Shown here piece by piece: positions 54,479-63,461 of a stretch of 64,000 bases of DNA. A program made the translations under genes and the position numbers. Below the pieces are notes generated by a model. That model searched no databases. It had not been told where the DNA came from and worked only from the letters and a program-made list of their open reading frames with translations. How positions within the stretch are numbered: position 1 is the stretch's first letter; each line of letters begins with the position of its first letter. The DNA lies in the NCBI GenBank assembly GCA_964421085.1, contig CAYQVO010000001.1, forward strand, positions 62,001 through 126,000, in the 5' to 3' direction. Source of the stretch: CAYQVO01 sp964421085. GTDB taxonomy: Bacteria > Bdellovibrionota_C > UBA2361 > CAYQVO01.

Positions 54479-54946
54479 ATGGACGCCAAACTTATCAACC
54501 CCTTTATAAACGCAACCACAAATGTCATCGGCACCATGGCTCAACTTGAACCCAGGCCGGGGAAGCCCGCAGTCAAGATGAACAAGCTTTCATGGGGGGA
54601 TATCTCAGGCATCATCGGACTTACCGGCGAGAAGGCTACTGGAAACATGGTGGTCAGCTTCGAGGAAAAGTGCATTCTGAGAATAGTGAGCAACATGCTG
54701 ATGGAGGAGTTCACTGAAATCACCGATGATGTCGTTGACGCCGTGGGCGAAATCACGAATATGATCTCAGGCGGCGCGAAAAAAGAGCTTGAAGAGCTCG
54801 GATATACTTTTGAAATGGCAATACCGGTGATCATGAAGGGTAAGAACATGGAGATTACCCAGATTACAAAGGCGCCGATTATAGTGATTCCATTCGAGAC
54901 AACTGCCGGAACCTTCGTTGTGGAAGCGAATCTGCAGAAGAAGTGA
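54479..54946 (+). CDS. cheX: CheX-family CheY-P phosphatase
   Basis: This 155-aa protein has the CheX layout: INPFINATTNVIGTMA at the N-terminus, GLTGEKATGNMVVSF in the beta sheet, and the helix with the catalytic ExxN motif, E91 and N94 in VGEITNMISGGAKKEL. CheX dimers dephosphorylate CheY. GGGAG lies about 11 bases upstream of the ATG. It is divergent from cheY, so the pair forms a minimal phospho-switch; the kinase must be encoded elsewhere. It converges on ftsK 15 bases away. Confidence 0.92.
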   Translation: MDAKLINPFINATTNVIGTMAQLEPRPGKPAVKMNKLSWGDISGIIGLTGEKATGNMVVSFEEKCILRIVSNMLMEEFTEITDDVVDAVGEITNMISGGAKKELEELGYTFEMAIPVIMKGKNMEITQITKAPIIVIPFETTAGTFVVEANLQKK

Positions 54947-54961
54947 CCGCGCAATGCGCGA

Positions 54962-57520
54962 TCATTTCCCTCTTCCCGGCACCAGCACTTCCCTCGGCTT
55001 CACGCCGTCCATCGGGCCGATTACGCCCTCATGCTCCATCATCTCGATAATTCTGGCCGCCCTGTTGTATCCGATCCGGAAAGCTCTCTGAATCATGGAT
55101 GTGGACGCCTGGCCCTTTTCCATAACCAGTTCCACGGCCTTGTCATAAAACGCGTCATATTCGCCCTCTCCGCCGGAGTCACCGCCGCAATTCTCACTCT
55201 CAGTCAGTGCCTTCTCGCATATCTCCATGATGCGCGCATCATAGCTTGGCGGGCCGTTCTTCTTGATCTCTTCGATGACTCTTTTGACCTCTGTGTCAGA
55301 AACAAACGCGCCGTGAACTCTCTTCAGAGCAAGACCGCCCGGCATCATGAAAAGCATATCGCCTTTTCCAAGAAGCTTCTCCGCTCCCATGCAGTCGAGA
55401 ATCGTGCGGGAATCTATGCGGCTCGCAACTCTGAAGGACAGGCGCGCAGGGAAGTTTGCCTTGATAAGCCCGGTAATAACGTCGACAGACGGTCTCTGAG
55501 TGGCGACAATCAGGTGAAGCCCTGCTGCTCTGGCTTTCTGCGCAAGACGCGTAATCAACTCCTCGATCTCACGTCCGACGGTGAGCATCAGGTCGGCAAG
55601 TTCATCTATCACAATCACTATTTTGGGCAGAGGCTGGAGCTGCTCGACAATGGCTTGAGGATCGAGATCATCCTTTACGATCGTTCCTTCCTGGATTATC
55701 TCCTCTTCGTCGAGGTCTATGACATCCTCTGAAAAGCTCCTGCGCTCTCCTTCGGGCCCGCCTTTTACCAGCCTGTTGTAACCGTCGATGCTGCGAACGC
55801 CGAAACGCTGCATGAGCCGGTACCTTCGCTCCATTTCGCGCACGGCCCAGTCCAGCACGGCTTTTGCCTGCCTCGGAACAGTGACAACCGGAACCCGCAG
55901 GTGCGGAATGCCGTCGTATACACTGAGTTCCAGCACTTTCGGGTCTATAAGAATAAGCCCGAGTTCCTCAGGCGTTGCCCGGTAAAGAAGACTTAGAAGG
56001 AAGCTGTTAATCTGAACCGATTTACCGGTGCCCGTAGCCCCCGCCATCAGCAGATGAGGCATGGTTGCCACATCGGCGACAAAGGGCTCGCCGTACGTGT
56101 CCTTGCCGATAGGAACTGTAAGAAGCGATTCCGAATCGATGAATCCTTCGCAGTCGATGAGATCGCCAAGCCGCACGACGTCCCTGTGCTTGTTCGGGAC
56201 CTCAATTCCGACGGTCCCCTTCCTTGGAATGGGCGCGACGATGCGGAGAGAACTCGCCTTGAGACTCATGGCCAGATCGTCCTGAAGTGAGGCGATCTTG
56301 CCCACCTTGACTCCCGGCGCAGGTTCAAACTCAAAGAGGGTGACTACAGGGCCGGGATGAACTTCCGTCACTCTTCCATGAACATTGAAATCCTTCAGCT
56401 TGCTTTCGATCTGTCTTGAAATAAGGAGCAGCTCTTCATCATCCTCGCTCGTTTCGGAGGGACCGCTGCGGGTAAGCAGACTTGTATCCGGCAGCACGTA
56501 ATTAGCCGCGTCATAAGCCGGCGGCACGTTACGAACCTTCTGCTTTGCCCCCTTTGCAAGGTTCTCTCTCCTTGTCACAACGACATGGGAATACTCCTCT
56601 TCGTCGTCGTCATCGTCCTCTTCAACGAAGTCCTCCTCGTCATACTCCTCCTCCCAGAGGTCTTCGTCGTCATCGTCAACATCATCAACTTCAGGCGCCG
56701 GCTTCTTTTTCCGCGCCTTCGAACGTACATTAGTCTCATCGTCTGTGATGTTTTTTTCCCAGACGGGGTTGAGTTCATCAAAGCTCTTTTCGCACTTTTC
56801 TCCCCGGATCAGAAAGTGAAGCCGCCGAAGCACTCTTCCCGAGAGAATTCCGCCCGCATACACGGCTTTTCCCGAATGAACCGACCCCCTGCCGAGGATT
56901 CGTACCGTTCGCGAGATGATGTGAGGCACGCTTCGCCCGGAGACTATTCCAAGGCAGAAGAGAAAAACCGCCGACGCGACAATTCCGGCGCCCAGCTTTC
57001 CTATCTTGTCTGAAGGAAGCCGCATGAACCACGACCCCAGAATTCCTCCAGCAGGCTCGCCTCCAACGAGCCATGCCAGAGAACACGCCGATATGAAGAG
57101 ACCGATAAGAGCCGCTGCATACCCGGGGACCGAGATTGCCTGTCTTTCTTCTGCCGAATCCTCATCAAACTTCCAGAAGAAAAATGCATAGCCACAGCAC
57201 CAGAGAATGACAATGAGCGAACAGAAACCCATGTAGGTGCCGAGAAACGTGGCGAATACCTCTCCCACCCGTCCGATTACAGTTGCAGGCCTTCCCTCGC
57301 GCCCGAGAAGCGATTCAGCGAGATTGAACTGGAAGAGCAGGCATGCAAGAAGCACATAAAGCGCAGCCGCGGAATAAAAAAGCGCGAGAGCGTCATGCTT
57401 CCATTGCCGCTTCGGTGATTTGGGCGGCCCGGGAGGCCTGGTTGTGACAAGCTTCTTTTTTGCCCCCCTGCGGGGGATATTTTTCCGTCTCAGTGAGCGC
57501 GTTGCCGCCGTGTTTGCCAT
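54962..57520 (-). CDS. ftsK: DNA translocase FtsK/SpoIIIE
   Basis: This 852-aa septal DNA pump has four transmembrane helices (about 42-66, 84-112, 133-153, 175-195). A linker follows with an almost pure Asp/Glu run (278-310). The alpha-beta motor has Walker A GATGTGKS (K500) and ILIDPKVLELSVYDGIPHL, with Walker B in IVIVIDELADLML. The gamma winged-helix domain (about 785-850, RAFRIGYNRAARIIEMMEHEGVI) reads the KOPS polarity sequences. It clears chromosome termini from the division plane and activates Xer recombination. AGAGGCCC precedes the ATG. Confidence 0.97.
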   Translation of the reverse strand: MANTAATRSLRRKNIPRRGAKKKLVTTRPPGPPKSPKRQWKHDALALFYSAAALYVLLACLLFQFNLAESLLGREGRPATVIGRVGEVFATFLGTYMGFCSLIVILWCCGYAFFFWKFDEDSAEERQAISVPGYAAALIGLFISACSLAWLVGGEPAGGILGSWFMRLPSDKIGKLGAGIVASAVFLFCLGIVSGRSVPHIISRTVRILGRGSVHSGKAVYAGGILSGRVLRRLHFLIRGEKCEKSFDELNPVWEKNITDDETNVRSKARKKKPAPEVDDVDDDDEDLWEEEYDEEDFVEEDDDDDEEEYSHVVVTRRENLAKGAKQKVRNVPPAYDAANYVLPDTSLLTRSGPSETSEDDEELLLISRQIESKLKDFNVHGRVTEVHPGPVVTLFEFEPAPGVKVGKIASLQDDLAMSLKASSLRIVAPIPRKGTVGIEVPNKHRDVVRLGDLIDCEGFIDSESLLTVPIGKDTYGEPFVADVATMPHLLMAGATGTGKSVQINSFLLSLLYRATPEELGLILIDPKVLELSVYDGIPHLRVPVVTVPRQAKAVLDWAVREMERRYRLMQRFGVRSIDGYNRLVKGGPEGERRSFSEDVIDLDEEEIIQEGTIVKDDLDPQAIVEQLQPLPKIVIVIDELADLMLTVGREIEELITRLAQKARAAGLHLIVATQRPSVDVITGLIKANFPARLSFRVASRIDSRTILDCMGAEKLLGKGDMLFMMPGGLALKRVHGAFVSDTEVKRVIEEIKKNGPPSYDARIMEICEKALTESENCGGDSGGEGEYDAFYDKAVELVMEKGQASTSMIQRAFRIGYNRAARIIEMMEHEGVIGPMDGVKPREVLVPGRGK

Positions 57521-57544
57521 CCCGGGCCTCTTACTGCTTCACCT

Positions 57545-58230
57545 TTAGAACTGTCCCGGCGCGAATTTCTCCAGCCTCTTTTTCGCAAAATCCTGACTGG
57601 CTTCACGGAACCCTCGTTCCAGCGCGCTTCGCGCAGACTGCCATCCTCCGCTGCCCGCACGCTCATTCATGCGGCNNNNNNNNNNAGATCGAAAAGATTT
57701 GCGTTCAGCGCCTGATCTCTGAACACAAAATCACCTGCCCAGACCTGCTTCCCGTCACTTATACGGAGTATCTGCATGGAAAAGCTCAGGGCAGCAGGCC
57801 GCTCAGCCCCCAGTGAGGACCCATCCCTCTCCGTATATCTGTGAAGGGTGGTGCAGAGAACTCCATCGACCCCGTATTTCGCTCCGGCTTCTATTCCGTA
57901 TGTGGAACATGAAGAGTTCGTGTCTTTCCGTGGATCTCTGATAAGCCGGGAGTCGGATTTCAACTCAATGTCCACATCGCTTCGGAAAGCATTTATAAGG
58001 GCGTCATAGAAAACACCTTCGCTCGTCTTCTCCGGCTTCACCCCTTCATCATAAAAAACTGGAAGAACCAGTATGGAATTCACGGTCAATACAACCGTTG
58101 TATCCCCCTCGCTCCCGACAAAATCGCCCGTGGTTATTCCATGCTTCGGCGCACCAGGTGTGTACCCTGTGCAGCCTGGAACAACACTCATCAGAAAGAG
58201 CAGTGATATCAGGTGATTAATTTTGCGCAT
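57545..58230 (-). CDS. Outer-membrane-type lipoprotein, interrupted by an assembly gap
   Basis: The gene starts at 58230 with GGGGAAG upstream. Its signal MRKINHLISLLFLMSVVPGC ends in a lipobox Cys. The mature domain (ILVLPVFYDEG ... GVFYDALINAFR ... ISDGKQVWAGDFVF) resembles the small alpha/beta lipoproteins of deltaproteobacteria related to LpoB/CsgG-type folds. A 10-N gap follows NANLFD; beyond it the frame continues RMNERAGSGGWQSARSALE and ends GQF at 57545. The end of that family (ENLF ... GGW ... A.E.GM..A) matches, so both parts belong to one gene. Reading-frame arithmetic requires a missing length of 2 modulo 3. It lies 24 bases upstream of ftsK. The role is unknown. Confidence 0.75.
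57676..57685. other. Assembly gap (10 N) inside the lipoprotein gene
   Basis: Placeholder gap. The frame on both sides belongs to the same lipoprotein, so a 10-base length cannot be right. Confidence 0.85.
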
Positions 58231-58364
58231 AATCTTCCCCCTCCCGGCACAATCCGCAGCTTATTATCGTTCAACCTTCAGTGTTTTAACAATCGGGGAA
58301 AATAGCCCCATTCTCCCTCTTAATTAACTCCTCAATTGAAGCATTACACGATACTCCCCACTTT

Positions 58365-58393
58365 TTGACTCTTGATTTTAAAAGCCAAATGAT
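58365..58393 (+). promoter_or_regulatory. Sigma-70-type promoter for the acidic protein gene
   Basis: TTGACT (58365-58370), a 17-base spacer and AATGAT (58388-58393) match the -35 and -10 elements at five and four of six bases. The predicted start of transcription is about 38 bases before the ATG. The surrounding sequence is AT-rich. Confidence 0.45.
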
Positions 58394-58437
58394 TTTACGC
58401 TTTTCGGAGTCCCGACTTGTATGGAGGAGTTCAAATT

Positions 58438-58938
58438 ATGCGTGCCACGGAGAAGATCATCGATGCTCTTTCTCAGCTGCTTGAAGGCTTCAAAGAGCTT
58501 CAGGAGCATCTTCAAAACGAGCTTGGAGCCGAAGAAATTGCGGACGAACCCGACGAAGCGGAAGGAAACTCGGAGATAGACGCGGCAGTCGTCACCGAAA
58601 TGCGGGGAGCGATTGAAGCAGCCCTGGAAGGTGCCGATGTGACGGCGGAGGACTTCGGGGAAGTGATAGCCGCAATGACAGAGGCGCTCGAAGAGATTGA
58701 TCCTGATATCTTCGAGGGAAGCTCGGACGATGATGATGACGACATCGAAGGTCTTGACGACGATGATATGGAAGAACTCGACGATCTCGATGATGACGAC
58801 GACTACGATGATCTCGATGATTACGACGAAGACGATTACGACGAAGATGAAGAAAGCGAAGACGACGAAGATGTCGATGACGACGATGATGATGACGATG
58901 ACGAGCCGAAGAAAGGCCGGGGAAAGAAACGAAAGTAG
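58438..58938 (+). CDS. Extremely acidic protein with Asp/Glu tract and basic tail
   Basis: This is a 166-aa protein from the ATG at 58438, chosen for GGAGGAG about eight bases upstream. Residues 1-35 form an amphipathic helix (MRATEKIIDALSQLLEGF). A second helical part (about 45-90) is Ala/Glu-rich. Residues about 94-155 are almost only Asp and Glu with a few Tyr and Leu. The last ten residues are basic (PKKGRGKKRK). Such proteins can mimic nucleic acid or buffer cations and basic proteins. It has its own promoter and intrinsic terminator. No family is recognised. The composition is opposite to the Lys-rich histone-like protein and sigma extension in the same window, but a link is speculation. 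Confidence 0.75.
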   Translation: MRATEKIIDALSQLLEGFKELQEHLQNELGAEEIADEPDEAEGNSEIDAAVVTEMRGAIEAALEGADVTAEDFGEVIAAMTEALEEIDPDIFEGSSDDDDDDIEGLDDDDMEELDDLDDDDDYDDLDDYDEDDYDEDEESEDDEDVDDDDDDDDDEPKKGRGKKRK

Positions 58939-58964
58939 AGTCTGACGTTTCGCGAACGATCACG

Positions 58965-59000
58965 AACCACCAGCGGCGCGAAACCCTGGTGGTTTTTTTT
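58965..59000 (+). terminator. Intrinsic terminator
   Basis: AACCACCAG (58965-58973) pairs with CTGGTGGTT (58986-58994) as a nine-base perfect stem, followed by a run of eight T (58993-59000). It ends the transcript of the acidic protein gene and separates it from the convergent methyltransferase gene. Confidence 0.9.
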
Positions 59001-59030
59001 GCCGGCCAAAGGGAAAAGCAGTTGCGGAAG

Positions 59031-60860
59031 TCACACAATCCCCGGCACAAACCGCCACCGCACTTTTTTCCTGTACTCAAGATAAGCGGGATCAGCAGAG
59101 AGGTGCCGTTCCTCGGTCAGGGCTCTGAGGAAGTAAAGAACCACAGCCGCCCCAAGATACCCGAATGAAAGCTTCGCCATGAAAACGCCTTCAATGATCC
59201 AGAGCAGGACCTTCGAAATGTAAGCAGGATGACGGACGAACCTGTACGGACCCCTTGCCACAATTCCGCGGTTTGTGAGGTTCGATGATTTCAACCCGAG
59301 CGCGATAGTGGCCCAGACATATACAGCCCAGAGGAGAATAACGGCTGTGCGGGCAGCCATGAAGCCGAAAGTTCCAAGCTGCGGGTGCCAGTCGGCGGAC
59401 GACGGGTATTCGAACGGAAGGAAGGAAATCTCGTTAAAGGGAGGATAACAGGAGAGACAAACCGCCCATCCAAGGACAGTGGGCTCGACAGACTTTATTT
59501 CGTTCTTCAGCTGAGGAAGCTCCGTGAGATATCCAAGACCGAAGATAAGTACGTCGATTGAAATAAGCGAGTGAATAATGAGGTGCTCGTAACTGTCGAA
59601 TGAACCGGAGAAGTGCGCAAAGAAATAGTAATAGTGCTGAAAATTGCTGATTGTCCAGCTTATGAGCAGAGGCGCAAAAAACGCTTTGACGCTGAGGCTC
59701 AGGATGGCGACCCGGGCGAGACGGCCATCGGGCGCGTCTCCCTGGTTTCTCTTTCCCGGCAGAAAAGAAAACAGCGCAAGCATCAGCTGCCAGTACTTAT
59801 CCTGTAAAGGCTGCGGCCTTACCAGGAAATACAGGACTGCGAAATTGCCGGTCAGAAAATAGATGTAGATAGGGTCAGCTGCATAACGGAAGAAATCAGC
59901 GTAATTGGATCCGTCAAAGTAGAGCGCTTCGGCCAGACTTCTGAACACAGTCAGAACGGGCGCCTGCCGGCCCGTTGCGTCGAGACCGAAGTACCTGTTC
60001 TCAGTGAGATAGCGCGGTACGAGATAAAGAACGTGGGCCGCGGCAAACAGCCCTGAAACAAGAGCAAGACTGAAGGACCAGCGCGTGAATGTTACTGCCA
60101 TCCGGGAGGGCAGTCTGCCTCGTGATGTTCCTTTTCGAAAGGACAGATAAGAAGAAACAAGCGCAAGCAACCCGAGCAGGAAATAACTCTGAGAAGAAAA
60201 CAGAGTCACAGGAGAGCTTCTTGACACGACCCTGCCTTCGCATATTCCTGCCCCGTGAGGACCTGAGTCAGTGGTCTCGATCACCCCGTATACAGGCGTC
60301 TGAAAGCGGAACCGGTAGTTGGCATTCGAGACGCGATAGGTTCTGCCCCCGCGTTCCGTGGCGACGTCCTGCAGATTTATCTCGTCAGGAAGGATAAGGC
60401 GGAAAGAATACCCTTCAGGAATCCGTGCACGGATGGTGCCCGTCTGCATTATCACGGAGGTGTCAAGTTCGCATCCTGCCTCGACTTCCCTCCCCCTGCC
60501 GAAGTGATAGTAGCCGGCAGTCGGAAGCGAAAATTCTTTTCCATCATGGGTGTAAAAAACCTTTGTAATCAGCGGCCATGTTCCCGGCGCTGACGGGCCC
60601 GAGATTGTAAAGGGAACGAAAGCTTCGTTTCCGGGAAAAACTGTATGCGGGACGGCGGCCTCCCAGCTCCCCTGGTCGAATTCGAGTCTTACCCGAACAC
60701 CCGCAAGATCCCTCGACCCCGTATTCCGGATCCGCACCAGGACGCTCTGATTCGTCGCTTTCGTCGAAACTGAAAGAGAATAATCGTCCCCATGCGCAGG
60801 AAAAGCCTGCAGTAGAAACAGGATCAGAATGGACAAGCGGGACAGGTGAAGAATCCTCAT
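59031..60860 (-). CDS. Polytopic membrane protein: exported beta domain fused to ICMT-like methyltransferase
   Basis: This 609-aa protein has a signal peptide (LSILILFLLQAFPAHG), then an exported beta-rich region (about 25-215) beginning like a CARDB-type module (VLVRIRNTGSRDLAGVRVRLEF). Next come about nine to ten hydrophobic segments (from about 222 on), and a C-terminal domain of the isoprenylcysteine carboxyl methyltransferase/PEMT type: NRGIVARGPYRFVRHPAY (530-547, with the RHP motif) and LTEERHL (581-587). ICMT-like enzymes methylate lipid-linked or membrane substrates with SAM from the cytoplasmic side. The long N-terminal part is not found in ordinary ICMT proteins. The substrate is unknown. 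It is monocistronic, between the acidic protein and the M16 pair. Confidence 0.75.
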   Translation of the reverse strand: MRILHLSRLSILILFLLQAFPAHGDDYSLSVSTKATNQSVLVRIRNTGSRDLAGVRVRLEFDQGSWEAAVPHTVFPGNEAFVPFTISGPSAPGTWPLITKVFYTHDGKEFSLPTAGYYHFGRGREVEAGCELDTSVIMQTGTIRARIPEGYSFRLILPDEINLQDVATERGGRTYRVSNANYRFRFQTPVYGVIETTDSGPHGAGICEGRVVSRSSPVTLFSSQSYFLLGLLALVSSYLSFRKGTSRGRLPSRMAVTFTRWSFSLALVSGLFAAAHVLYLVPRYLTENRYFGLDATGRQAPVLTVFRSLAEALYFDGSNYADFFRYAADPIYIYFLTGNFAVLYFLVRPQPLQDKYWQLMLALFSFLPGKRNQGDAPDGRLARVAILSLSVKAFFAPLLISWTISNFQHYYYFFAHFSGSFDSYEHLIIHSLISIDVLIFGLGYLTELPQLKNEIKSVEPTVLGWAVCLSCYPPFNEISFLPFEYPSSADWHPQLGTFGFMAARTAVILLWAVYVWATIALGLKSSNLTNRGIVARGPYRFVRHPAYISKVLLWIIEGVFMAKLSFGYLGAAVVLYFLRALTEERHLSADPAYLEYRKKVRWRFVPGIV

Positions 60861-60970
60861 GCAGCTTTACATCTACAATCAGAGCTGCCGCTGTAACAAT
60901 ACGAAAAGAGATCGGGGAACTGTGTCTCCCCCACTGTCTGCGGCGACAGTTTCAGAAAAATCGTCGCCCT

Positions 60971-62194
60971 CTATCCGTTGTCCGGCACCAGCCTGAACTC
61001 AGCAGGTTCATCAACAGGAAATCGATCAAGAGCAGCTTTTATGTCGGTGCGTGTCACTGCCTGGATTCGCGCAAGATTCTCACGGAGAGAGACGGCTCTT
61101 GACAAAGCGAGGTAATCGCTCCCCATTCCGATGAGACGCCCGAGAGGCGCCTCGCTGCTCTGCACCATCCTCGCGCAGAGTTTGCGTTTTGCCCGCTCGA
61201 GGTCGCCCTCTGTGAACTCAACCGCAGTGTTCAGACATTTCCGGACCATCGCTGACACTTCTGCGGCGCAATCCGGTTTTGTGACCGTATACACCGTAAG
61301 ACATCCAGTGTCGTCACGTTCGTCGGTCTCCATTGTCGCAGTCTCGGCAAGTCCGCTCTCGACCAGCTCAAAGTAGAGCCTGGACCCCGTTACGTCCCCG
61401 AGTATTGTGCTGACAACGGCGCATGGATACCTCTCGTCATCCTTGACGGAAGGGCCGGGCAAAAACATGGCCGCATGCGTCTGGTGAAGGTTTGCCCGGT
61501 AATATTCCGTGTATCCAGGCGTGTGTGTATGTGAAGAATGCGCCCTGACAGTTCCTGGTCCGTTCAACGCAGCGCCCGTCTCGCAGGTATGGGCAAGAAA
61601 GGACTCCCAGTCGAAGTTGCCGGCCGCACCCACCACAATATTCGAGGGCGAATACCGGGCCGTGAAGAAATCAACCAGGTCTTTCCTCGAGATTGCTGCA
61701 ACGCTCTCCTCATTCCCGAGAATCGAGTTTCCGCACGGATGCCCGCCGAAATAATCCCTGAATGCCTTTTCGAAGAGAAAAAACTGCGGCCGGTCACGAT
61801 ACCCCGCTATCTCTTCAAGAATCACCTGACGTTCGAGCGTCAGTTCATCTTCAGGAAACGAGGGGTGGAGCATTTCGAAGAGTATCCCCTCCATCTGAAG
61901 CATGCGGGATGGCAGCAGAGCGGCATAGTAAACAGTTTCTTCCTCGGATGTGAACGCATTCGACTGCGCTCCGAGATCCGAAATAGCGTGTGTCAGTTCG
62001 AGCGCGTTTCTCTTTGTTGTGCCTTTGAACAGCATATGTTCGATAAAATGAGAGATCCCTCCCGATGACACCTTTTCGTCTCTCGCTCCGCTGGCGACGA
62101 ATACGCCTATGGCGGCGCTCAAAGCGCTGCTGTCAGGGAAGCCTAAAACTGTCAGGCCGTTATCCAGCTTATGCACGCGAATATTACCTTCCAT
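60971..62194 (-). CDS. M16 zinc peptidase, catalytic-site subunit
   Basis: This is a 407-aa protein from the ATG at 62194, which shares one base with the stop of the upstream M16 gene; a TTG one codon earlier is possible. The inverse zinc motif HFIEH (H49, E52, H53) and the distal ligand Glu in VILEEIAGYRD are present. The C-terminal half lacks the Arg/Tyr substrate-binding pair: the usual REKRGLAY region reads ELVESGLAETATM. In M16B heterodimers one subunit supplies the zinc site and the other the Arg/Tyr pair, which is exactly the division seen with the neighbour. It lacks a signal peptide, so it is probably cytoplasmic. Confidence 0.93.
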   Translation of the reverse strand: MEGNIRVHKLDNGLTVLGFPDSSALSAAIGVFVASGARDEKVSSGGISHFIEHMLFKGTTKRNALELTHAISDLGAQSNAFTSEEETVYYAALLPSRMLQMEGILFEMLHPSFPEDELTLERQVILEEIAGYRDRPQFFLFEKAFRDYFGGHPCGNSILGNEESVAAISRKDLVDFFTARYSPSNIVVGAAGNFDWESFLAHTCETGAALNGPGTVRAHSSHTHTPGYTEYYRANLHQTHAAMFLPGPSVKDDERYPCAVVSTILGDVTGSRLYFELVESGLAETATMETDERDDTGCLTVYTVTKPDCAAEVSAMVRKCLNTAVEFTEGDLERAKRKLCARMVQSSEAPLGRLIGMGSDYLALSRAVSLRENLARIQAVTRTDIKAALDRFPVDEPAEFRLVPDNG

Positions 62195-63432
62195 CAAAGA
62201 AGCCTTTTCCTTCCAAGAGTGACGAGACCGAACGGCTGCGGCGGATGCGTCTCGAGATACTCGATTATCGCTTCCCTGCAGACACGGTTAATTCCCTTTT
62301 GAATCTCCTCCAGGGGCCGGATTCGCCTGATGAACCACCAGTCGCCGGCATTTCCCGAGCATGCCGACGAAACGCCTTCCTCGCTCAGGATCAGGGAAGT
62401 TTCCACGTTCACCTTTGCCCGCGCGAGTTCATCATCCCTGAGACCTTCCGCCGCGTGCTGAAGCTCGTCAATGAGCACCGCTACCAGTTCCCCGCAATTC
62501 TCAGGTGTCGTAGACGCATGAGCAGACAAAGTGCCGCTGTCCTTTCCCGCGGAATATCTCGCAAAAACACTGTAGCAGAGGCCCCTTTTTTCCCTGAGTT
62601 CGAGGAAAAGCCGGCCAAACATGCCCCCCGAAAGAATCTCGCTCAGGACACGGACAACGTAATACTGGGGATGGCCGAAAGGTACAGATGGAAACGCGGC
62701 GGCAAGGTACTGCTGCGCCGACTTGTCATCCTGAACATGCTCGTAGAAATCGCAGCCCGACGACTCGGCAGGGACAAGTTCCGCGGCTTCACCTTCCCAT
62801 CCCGCGAAAAGCTGCCCGGCGAAATCGGCGATTTCTTCCTGATCAAATGCGCCGCTGACAGAAAGAATGGAACCCGACGGTCGGAAAAGCCTCTGGTGAA
62901 GGCCGGCGAGATCCTTTATTCCGGCATCCTTGATACCTTCCACATCGCCGTACGGGGATCTCCCGTACGGATCGCGGAAATATTTCTGATGGAGCGCCAG
63001 AGATACCCGGTCTGCGGGGGCGTCCTTGAGAGCGTCGATATCCAGAAGCAGAAGGTCCTTGATGCTCTCGAGATGGCTTTCCGGCAGATGGGGCCTCAGG
63101 GCCAGTTCCGCCAGGAGTTCGAGCCCCCTCCTTTCGTCGCCTTTAAGACACATGCCCCTGAGAACATATCGATCCTGTCCCGCATTTTCACTGTGCCGCA
63201 TTCCCAGTTTATCGAACTCATCAGAGAGAGCTCTGGAGTCGTACGGCCCGGCGCCCCTTGAAAGCATTTCACTCAGTATCAGGCTGAGTCCGCCGAGATG
63301 CCCGGGATCGCAGACAATTCCCCCTGGAAGCACGAGCTCATACGCGACACTTTCAGCTGCAGGCATCACTTCGCAGATGACACAAAGACCATTCGGCAGA
63401 GTGCGGACTTCTGGAAAACTCCCGAATTTCAT
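62194..63432 (-). CDS. M16 peptidase-like protein, substrate-binding subunit without zinc motif
   Basis: This 412-aa protein has the same two-lobe M16 fold (RTLPNGLCVICEVMP at the N-terminus). The HxxEH zinc motif is replaced: the equivalent segment reads GGLSLILSEMLSRG. The substrate-binding motif FLELREKRGLCYSVFARYS is intact. It should be inactive alone and pair with the following gene product to form a complete heterodimeric peptidase. The two genes overlap by one base, which favours equal production. There is no signal peptide. Confidence 0.92.
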   Translation of the reverse strand: MKFGSFPEVRTLPNGLCVICEVMPAAESVAYELVLPGGIVCDPGHLGGLSLILSEMLSRGAGPYDSRALSDEFDKLGMRHSENAGQDRYVLRGMCLKGDERRGLELLAELALRPHLPESHLESIKDLLLLDIDALKDAPADRVSLALHQKYFRDPYGRSPYGDVEGIKDAGIKDLAGLHQRLFRPSGSILSVSGAFDQEEIADFAGQLFAGWEGEAAELVPAESSGCDFYEHVQDDKSAQQYLAAAFPSVPFGHPQYYVVRVLSEILSGGMFGRLFLELREKRGLCYSVFARYSAGKDSGTLSAHASTTPENCGELVAVLIDELQHAAEGLRDDELARAKVNVETSLILSEEGVSSACSGNAGDWWFIRRIRPLEEIQKGINRVCREAIIEYLETHPPQPFGLVTLGRKRLL

Positions 63433-63461
63433 AATGCGGCTGCTTTTGCCCTTATAATGCC

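Noticed and set aside
55031..55732. 233-codon plus-strand open frame inside ftsK
   Set aside because: Shadow of the conserved FtsK motor domain.
62065..63261. 398-codon plus-strand open frame opposite the M16 gene
   Set aside because: Composition is Arg/Pro-rich and low in normal core residues; the minus-strand frame is a clear M16 protein.
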